This document shows positions 9,620 through 14,800 of a stretch of 14,800 nucleotides of DNA, piece after piece. Within the stretch, counting starts at the first letter, position 1, and the number at the start of each line of letters is the position of its first letter. The DNA comes from Flavobacterium sp. (GTDB taxonomy: Bacteria; Bacteroidota; Bacteroidia; Flavobacteriales; Flavobacteriaceae). A model generated the notes under the pieces. That model made no database searches. It saw nothing but the letters and a program-made list of their open reading frames with translations, and had not been told where the DNA came from. The stretch covers positions 1 to 14,800 of the forward strand of contig JAAURU010000032.1 of the NCBI GenBank assembly GCA_012032075.1, given 5' to 3'. The position numbers were made by a program, and so were the translations under genes.

Positions 9620-10426
9620 CTAAAGTATGGATTTTATGAAATTTTTTTCTTCGTAATCAAAATATTTTCCAAATTTAATTTTACAGCTTGTGTTTGCTTC
9701 TACAATATTCATGCTATTGTTTTCATATTGAATCGTAGTTAAAAAATCACTTTCTACTTTTAACTCTTTATCTTCAATGCTATCATATTTATTTTGACTT
9801 CTATATTCGTTTAATGCTTTTAAAAATTCGTTTTCATCAACTTGATTAGCGCTATATGAAATGGAATCATTTGTATTGTCTTTCATTTTTAGCTTCCAAT
9901 AAGTGAAATCTATACTGGGTAGTCTCCATTTAAAATCTAAATTATCACTTTTAGCATATCGTTTTAATGTTAGATTTATTACACTTATAAAACCTAGCGA
10001 ATTTATAAATTGATTTGCTATTTCTTCTTTCTCAAATTGCTTTAAGAAAGCGGTTCTAATATAATGAATACCCTGTCCTTTGTATTGATCTAGTATTATG
10101 TTGTCAATTTTTGTTATTCTATTTTGAATCTCTTTATAATTTGACAACTTTAATTCGTCTTTTACAATAGTAAATTGTAAAGGAAAAATACTTTGAAAAT
10201 AAAGATGAGACACTAATGGGAATTTATTTTCAACTTCACCATTATTCACTCTAAATTTTAATCGATTTATTTCAATACTATGCGCTTCATTTTGTTTCTT
10301 TTTTAAAACAATATCATAAGTCGATTTGGCTTTAGTTATAAATTCTGCGCTTTTAATTATTATTTCATTTTTAACTTCAAAATAATTAGAATTAATCAAA
10401 TGTGTACCGTTTAATTTAATTGGCAT
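9620..10426 (-). CDS. Hypothetical protein of a T6SS cargo operon, 268 aa
   Basis: The frame is intact, with no signal peptide and no membrane segment, so it is probably cytoplasmic or delivered cargo. I do not recognise the family. The N-terminal half is beta-rich (MPIKLNGTHLINSNYFEV...), and the middle is helix-prone with many charged residues. It starts 24 nt after the preceding lipoprotein gene and ends 21 nt before the DUF4280 gene, so it is almost certainly co-transcribed with the spike and effectors. It could be an adaptor or chaperone for the PAAR-like protein, an immunity protein, or an effector without a known domain. It lacks the shared N-terminal tag found on the two upstream effectors. 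Confidence 0.7.
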   Translation of the reverse strand: MPIKLNGTHLINSNYFEVKNEIIIKSAEFITKAKSTYDIVLKKKQNEAHSIEINRLKFRVNNGEVENKFPLVSHLYFQSIFPLQFTIVKDELKLSNYKEIQNRITKIDNIILDQYKGQGIHYIRTAFLKQFEKEEIANQFINSLGFISVINLTLKRYAKSDNLDFKWRLPSIDFTYWKLKMKDNTNDSISYSANQVDENEFLKALNEYRSQNKYDSIEDKELKVESDFLTTIQYENNSMNIVEANTSCKIKFGKYFDYEEKNFIKSIL

Positions 10427-10450
10427 GTATAAGAAATTATATTTTATATA

Positions 10451-10808
10451 TTATTCTTTTTTTAAAATAATAGAATCGTATTTTACTTTTAAATCTATAT
10501 TTGCTCCTCCATGTATATTTTTATAATATAAAATCGTGTCTTTATATTCTACTTTCGATATACTTAGATTGTAGATAACCGCAGTAGTTTCTGATCCTAC
10601 CATGGTAAATTCTTTTTTGGTTTTCTTTTAAATAAAAATAGCCATTCTCATCTGTATTAATACATTCATTATTTAAGCAAACTTCCACTTCCTTTAAAGG
10701 TTCCTTATTTGAATTATAAACATTACCCTCAATTAATGGGGTTTTTAGTCTGGTAACACAAGATGAAGTAGTACTTATAAGTAATATTAGTATTAATATT
10801 TTTTTCAT
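10451..10808 (-). CDS. Lipoprotein, candidate immunity protein to the metallopeptidase effector (one frame break)
   Basis: A lipoprotein of about 118 residues when repaired. It has a signal peptide with lipobox (MKKILILILLISTTSSC, Cys17), followed by a carboxypeptidase-regulatory-like beta-sandwich start (IEGNVYNSNKEPLKEVEVCL, then TDENGYFYLKE). The frame breaks in an A run at 10613-10618 (one extra, or two short). Across it the sequence continues as EFTMVGSETTAVIYNLS and ends ...DSIILKKE with TAA at 10451-10453. It starts 2 nt after the metallopeptidase effector's stop codon. A small cognate gene directly after an effector is the usual position for immunity, and a lipid anchor would place it in the envelope; immunity is inference. 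Confidence 0.7.
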
Positions 10809-10810
10809 TC

Positions 10811-11992
10811 TTACTTTATTTTAAGTATTGAGCACCATAATAATCCTAAAACATCTTTTTCTGTTGCCAATGTTCTATCGTAATCATAATAAGCATCACT
10901 ATAGTATTCCATCAAGTTGTTTTCACCTGTACTTGGTAATGGGTTTTCTTTTTGCTGTTGTGTTAATAATGTTGAACTTCCTTGATGACTATAAGAATAT
11001 TCATCACCACCAAAAGCTTTAATTATTTCATGACCTATTTCGTGAGCAGAGGTAAGTTTAAAATCTCTTTCTTCATCTCTTTGTTGAGCATTAAAAACTA
11101 CTCTTTCTGGAACAAAAATATTAGCAAAAAAAGACAAAACTCCTGTTACACTACCAGGATTACTTGACCTTTTCCAATCAGCAGTACTATTATATATTAG
11201 ATTTATATCGTCCATTGCATCTTGACTTGAATTTATTGCGTTCACAGTAACCAAATATTGTTGTTTGTTTATTGTAACAAAATCTGAAGATGGAACTAAT
11301 GCTAATCTTGTTTTATTTCTGCTCCAATAAATATTTAATCCTTCTAAAGTCATTCTTTCTAAATCAGAAAACGAATATTTTGGAACTGCATCTCCTATAA
11401 CTCCACCATCTTTTAGATTAACCCTTAAAGTAACCTCTATTATCATAGTGTTATTATCAATCTTTACATCAACCCACTTTACTTTATTGTATTTTGATTT
11501 AAAAGTGTCTTTTGCATTATCATTTGCACCTGTTACCTCAGCAGTTAATTCTCCTTCTGTAAAAATAGAGCTGTCATATATTTTTGAATCAGAAAAACCA
11601 TCCCATTGAATTGTAATTTTTTCACCAGGATTAATTTTTTCACCTATTTTTTTTGAAAAAACTATAGTTTTGTTATGTTTAATGTAAAAAGTTAGATTTT
11701 CTGCTTTTGCATTTCTTACTTTAACTTCGATGTTTATGTTTTTATTTTCAGCTATTCCTTTAAAATTTGACAATCCTAATGGCAGAAAAGTATTCTTTAT
11801 AATCTTAACTTCAACTTCTGGATTTTGTTCAGAAGTATAAGTTATTGGTTTTCCGTAACTAACTCCTTTTTCAACACCCGTTTCTGTAATAGTTGTAGCA
11901 GCGCTATATATAATGTTTTCCTTGGTATAGATATTATAATCTCCACCAGTAGTTTCTATTATTTTACCTCCAACTATTCTTGTTCTTGTCAT
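10811..11992 (-). CDS. T6SS effector: shared N-terminal tag, beta-sandwich, HExxH metallopeptidase
   Basis: An intact 393-residue protein. Residues 1-49 are nearly identical to the start of the other effector in this operon (MTRTRIVGGK to GVSYGKP). Residues about 60-200 look like a beta-sandwich linker (FYIKHNKTIVFSKKI, then ITIQWDGFSDSKIYDSS). The C-terminal part carries a zinc metallopeptidase signature, HEIGH at 317-321, with His336 in a YSYSHQGSS context as a plausible third zinc ligand and NLMEYY (359-364) resembling a Met-turn. There is no signal peptide, as expected of T6SS cargo. It is preceded by a lipoprotein gene ending 22 nt upstream and followed after 2 nt by another lipoprotein. 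The likely role is an antibacterial protease or peptidoglycan peptidase acting in the target cell. The substrate cannot be read. Confidence 0.75.
   Translation of the reverse strand: MTRTRIVGGKIIETTGGDYNIYTKENIIYSAATTITETGVEKGVSYGKPITYTSEQNPEVEVKIIKNTFLPLGLSNFKGIAENKNINIEVKVRNAKAENLTFYIKHNKTIVFSKKIGEKINPGEKITIQWDGFSDSKIYDSSIFTEGELTAEVTGANDNAKDTFKSKYNKVKWVDVKIDNNTMIIEVTLRVNLKDGGVIGDAVPKYSFSDLERMTLEGLNIYWSRNKTRLALVPSSDFVTINKQQYLVTVNAINSSQDAMDDINLIYNSTADWKRSSNPGSVTGVLSFFANIFVPERVVFNAQQRDEERDFKLTSAHEIGHEIIKAFGGDEYSYSHQGSSTLLTQQQKENPLPSTGENNLMEYYSDAYYDYDRTLATEKDVLGLLWCSILKIK
11846..11992 (-). other. Shared 49-residue N-terminal effector tag (copy 2)
   Basis: Codons 1-49 of the metallopeptidase effector. 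At protein level 45 of 49 positions match copy 1 (differences at 11, 28, 42 and 48). Of the 45 identical residues, 25 use a different synonymous codon, so the match is maintained by selection on the protein and not by recent DNA copying. A probable VgrG-docking or loading module; function inferred. Confidence 0.7.
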
Positions 11993-12014
11993 TATTTTTT
12001 TATTTTCAACTTTT

Positions 12015-12455
12015 TTAGTTTACAAAACTAACTTCTGTTTCAAGCTCTTTTGAATTGCTTAACCTTTTAGTTTTGATTTCTGCAATTCCAAATTCCTTGT
12101 AATAATCTATTAAAATTTCACTAGAAAAACCTCCTGGGTCATCTGCATTTTCAATAAAATAAGATGTCTTATTATTTTTAACATAGAATGTGGTTAAAAA
12201 ATTAATAACCTTTCCATCTTGAAAAATAGAATCAATGCTTTTGTTATGATAATTCAATAATAAAGGTTCTAGCTCTTCTTTTTTTTCTGGAAAATCTACA
12301 ACTATGGCACTTTGGTAAACGTATTTTTTACCTTTTCTTTCATCGTCTCTATCATAAACACCTGTTTCTACATGCTTTTTTAAAGCTATAAACGTTATTT
12401 CTTTTTTACAAGACATCGTGGTAAAAATTATTACTAATACTATTATATTTTTCAT
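12015..12455 (-). CDS. Lipoprotein, candidate immunity protein to the DUF3289 effector
   Basis: A predicted lipoprotein of 146 residues with signal peptide and lipobox, MKNIIVLVIIFTTMSC (Cys16), then KKE. I place the start at 12455: the longer frame from 12494 puts 13 polar residues before the signal peptide and overlaps the preceding coding region. With this start the gap to the upstream stop codon is 10 nt. The mature part has no family I recognise; it includes a VVDFPEKKEEL segment and an acidic DDPGG motif. Its place directly after an effector and its lipid anchor suggest an envelope-located immunity protein. It could instead be an unrelated operon lipoprotein. Confidence 0.68.
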   Translation of the reverse strand: MKNIIVLVIIFTTMSCKKEITFIALKKHVETGVYDRDDERKGKKYVYQSAIVVDFPEKKEELEPLLLNYHNKSIDSIFQDGKVINFLTTFYVKNNKTSYFIENADDPGGFSSEILIDYYKEFGIAEIKTKRLSNSKELETEVSFVN

Positions 12456-12465
12456 TTCAATTTGC

Positions 12466-13981
12466 TTAGAAAGTACCGTTAAATTCTTTTTCAAACTTAA
12501 TTTTCGTTACAAAAGGTTTGTAACCTCTTAAATGTTGTAATATAAACCATGTAACAAAAGTCTCTCCTACACTTGGAATTATATTAAATACTTTTTCCAT
12601 ATCTGGTAAATCTAGTCCAAAATGATCCCAAAGAATTACTTCATACTTACAGGTATAATGGTTCCCTGTATTTTTTAACTCTTTAATTAAAACTTGTGTT
12701 GCCCAAATATCATTTAAAGCAATAGTTAATCCTTCTGTTTTATTTTCATTATATAGAGGATCTTGAAAAATTCTTATTTTTTTGACTTCTATCATCTCTT
12801 ATTTTTTGAAATGAGCCTAAATAAGGGGTTTTATCTTCCAGTTTATCTAAACTCAAAATATTCTCTTTAATTTTTTCGGAAAGATATTTTTCAACATCTA
12901 AACAATATTTTTGAGTAACAATACTATTTTTGATAGCTTCAGTCAATACTTCATCTTCATAAATACCTCCTTCGTTGGCTTTAAATTTCGCAATCATTCT
13001 CTCTAAATTACCTTGTAAAACACCTCTTGCAAAATAAAGTGAAGCTGTCGCTTGAAAGTCCCAAAACAAGGTCTCATCTGAAAATGTGTCAAAAACCCTA
13101 ACATCTAAGCCTGTAGAAATATTTATATCTAAGTCAATTAAAGGTATTGTCGTTAGAGTATACTTTGTACTGTAACATTCTTGTTTGCTATATAAAGCTT
13201 TGTGTGATTCATTAGATTTATTAATAAATAAATTATGCACATTTTCTATTAAACCTGAATTTTCATATTCTGATTTATATGTAGCCACAGTATTTGTTGG
13301 GTAAATTGGCAAAGGGTCTTTAACTCCAAAGCCATAACATAAATCACTAGCTATATCGGATCCGTTTTCATTTAATCCTGGAATTTTGTACCTATCAGCA
13401 ATTATTTGTCCTACTTTCAAATAATCATTTACAGCTGAAGGAAACTTTGCAGATTCATTTAAATAAGTACATTTAAAATATAGTTCTAAAACCTTATCTA
13501 CCTCATCTTCTATAAAATTATCTAGTTTACTTAATTGTATTGGAATAACAACCTTATTATTATTCACTTTACTATCTATAGTTTCTATTCTTGTAGCTGA
13601 ATTGATAAGTGTAATTTTATCATCTTGATCTTCTTGATTTGATGTTTCTTCTGGCTCACTATTATCTTCTTCGTAAAGTGTTATAAGAATTGAATTTCCA
13701 TTATCAATATTTTTTGTTTCCAAATGAAAATAAACTAACATTGAAGGAAGTGCATTAGTTATAACTTTATTTCCCTCAATATCTAAAGACCACCATCCTT
13801 TTACAAAGTATTCATTTCTTGCTGGAGGACTTTGTGGGTTACCATAACTTACTCCAGTTTCTACTCCAGTTTCGGTAATTGTAGTTGCTGCACTATAGAC
13901 AATATTTTCTTTAGTGTAGATATTATAATCTCCTCCTGTAGTTTCGATTAACTTTCCTCCTACAATTCTAGTCCTTGTCAT
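12466..13981 (-). CDS. T6SS effector: shared N-terminal tag and DUF3289-like C-terminal domain (one frame break)
   Basis: About 504 residues once one break is repaired. Residues 1-49 are the shared tag. Residues about 55-170 look like a beta-sandwich linker (VYFHLETKNI, then ILITLYEEDNS, with an acidic stretch after it). From about residue 200 to the end it resembles DUF3289: FARGVLQGNLERMIAKFKA, then NEGGIYEDEVLTEAI, and near the C-terminus KYEVILWDHFGLDLPDM, FVTWFILQHLRGYKPF and FEKEF. The frame breaks in a 7-base A run at 12777-12783. One A fewer gives DDRSQKIRIFQDPLY and joins both halves; without repair the protein would stop at 12749. Recognition of DUF3289 is from memory of the WDHFGLD and WFxLQ motifs. 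It starts 2 nt after the vgrG stop codon, so it is probably that VgrG's cargo. Its activity is unknown. Confidence 0.75.
13835..13981 (-). other. Shared 49-residue N-terminal effector tag (copy 1)
   Basis: Codons 1-49 of the DUF3289 effector, from MTRTRIVGGK to GVSYGNP. It is followed by a short Pro-containing linker (QSPPARNE) before the variable part, which supports its being a separate module. The segment is rich in G, T and beta-branched residues and resembles beta-solenoid repeats of VgrG tips; the structural analogy is inference. Confidence 0.7.
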
Positions 13982-13983
13982 CT

Positions 13984-14800
13984 TTAATGTGCTTTAGCTT
14001 TTTCTCCGCTATTATTTTGTATTTCTTTTTGTGAATGTTTATTAATCGAACCATTACTAGAAGCTTCATATCCTTTCTCACTACTTATAACTCTTTGCTT
14101 TTCAGTATGCGATTTTAAATCTCCCATAATAGTTTCCATCATTTCACCACCTACATTCAAAGCATTATTACCCACTATACTTACATTGTTTGAATTCCCT
14201 ACAGAAACAATTTGATTAGCCCCAACACTAACCATTTTATTATTACCCGAAGTTATATTGATATCATTACTTGCAGAAATATTAATATCAGTTGCCTGAA
14301 TATTTAATGTTTTGGGAGCTGTTATATTGATATTACTACCTGTTGTATCTAGATGGATTTCATTACCACTTTTATCTGTAATTACAATACTTTCATCTTC
14401 TGTAAACTTAATAATATGCCCACTTCTTGTTTGAATAATTTTAATATCATTTCCTGATGTGGCATAACTACTTGCTGCATTCCCATTATACATGGCTCCT
14501 AAAACAAAAGGTTTTTCGGCATTACCAGCTTCAAATGCAACCAAAACTTCTTCTCCAATTTCGGGAATAAAATACATTCCTTTCCCTCCACCAGAGTGCG
14601 GGTTTGTCATTCGTATCCATGGTGTATTTCCTTCTTGCCATGCAAATTTTACTTGTATTCTACCTAAACCTAAGGGATCGTTGTTGTCGGTAACCACTGC
14701 AGGTTGGGTATCTGCTATGGGATGACTGTGTACATTGCCATATGGTGGTGCTAAAACTCCTTCAGGAACTGCTTGAAAACTATTGTGATAGTAACCCATT
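13984..14800 (-). CDS. vgrG: VgrG spike protein, C-terminal part (5' end outside the window)
   Basis: The T6SS spike protein, cut by the right edge. The visible 271+ residues hold the gp5-type OB-fold (NDPLGLGRIQVKFAW, then TPWIRMTNPHSG, GMYFIPEIGEEVLVAFEAGN, PFVLGAMYNG). The repetitive beta-helix of the spike follows (HIIKFTEDESIVITDKSGNEI, then NITAPKTLNI, ISASNDINITSGN and VGNSNNVSIVGN). It ends in a hydrophilic tail of about 40 residues (KGYEASSNGSINKH to EKAKAH). VgrG trimers form the membrane-puncturing spike and carry a PAAR-type tip and cargo. The Met at 14797-14799 is internal; the N-terminal gp27-like part must lie beyond the window. It is followed after 2 nt by the DUF3289 effector gene. 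Confidence 0.93.
   Translation of the reverse strand, partial: MGYYHNSFQAVPEGVLAPPYGNVHSHPIADTQPAVVTDNNDPLGLGRIQVKFAWQEGNTPWIRMTNPHSGGGKGMYFIPEIGEEVLVAFEAGNAEKPFVLGAMYNGNAASSYATSGNDIKIIQTRSGHIIKFTEDESIVITDKSGNEIHLDTTGSNINITAPKTLNIQATDINISASNDINITSGNNKMVSVGANQIVSVGNSNNVSIVGNNALNVGGEMMETIMGDLKSHTEKQRVISSEKGYEASSNGSINKHSQKEIQNNSGEKAKAH

Noticed and set aside
12456..12494. Upstream Met of the lipoprotein at 12494
   Set aside because: It would overlap the effector's end and put polar residues before the signal peptide. The Met at 12455 gives a normal lipoprotein signal.
12466..12795. A separate 109-residue gene starting at 12795
   Set aside because: Its sequence is the C-terminal end of the DUF3289-like domain and it overlaps the preceding frame at a 7-base A run. 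A single indel joins the two, so an independent start is unlikely.
14492..14725. A 77-codon open frame on the + strand
   Set aside because: It is antisense to the well-supported OB-fold of VgrG.
1..14800. CRISPR array, tRNA, rRNA or insertion sequence
   Set aside because: No regularly spaced repeats, no tRNA-like cloverleaf or rRNA sequence, and no transposase were seen on reading through the window.

Overview
The window is strongly AT-rich and looks like a member of the Bacteroidota, most likely Flavobacteriaceae. The reasons are two secreted proteins with type IX secretion system (T9SS) C-terminal sorting domains, A-rich 'AAACAAACAA' leaders before ATG instead of Shine-Dalgarno sequences, and a VgrG/DUF4280-type cargo operon of the kind found with the Bacteroidota subtype of type VI secretion (T6SSiii). 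The species cannot be named from this sequence.

Left part (1-6760, + strand): two large secreted, modular proteins lie in tandem. The first (132-4083) has a G8 domain, a long parallel beta-helix, two near-identical Ig-like modules, a ricin-type beta-trefoil and a T9SS sorting domain. A 3' terminator hairpin separates it from the second (4185-6760), a pectate-lyase-like beta-helix with two Ig-like modules and its own T9SS sorting domain. Both look like surface or secreted polysaccharide-active proteins; the substrate is unknown.

Middle (6761-7230): a gene-free stretch where the two halves converge. It contains inverted 'CACATAG' repeats, a doubtful 24-codon ORF and a strong GC-rich terminator hairpin.

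Right part (7231-14800, all - strand, gaps of 2-24 nt): one T6SS cargo operon. Read in transcription order it holds vgrG (5' end outside the window), a DUF3289-type effector, a lipoprotein (candidate immunity), an HExxH metallopeptidase effector, a second lipoprotein (candidate immunity), a 268-residue protein of unknown function, and a DUF4280/PAAR-like tip protein with Ig-like domains. The two effectors share an almost identical 49-residue N-terminus (45/49 identical) but have unrelated C-termini. This is the hallmark of a modular loading or recruitment tag, and it is the most interesting signal in the window.

Quality warning: five genes are broken by about eleven small indels, nearly all in A/T homopolymers. 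Each break can be repaired to give continuous family-consistent protein. They are most simply explained as sequencing or assembly errors, so the genes are annotated here as full-length loci with the breakpoints stated.
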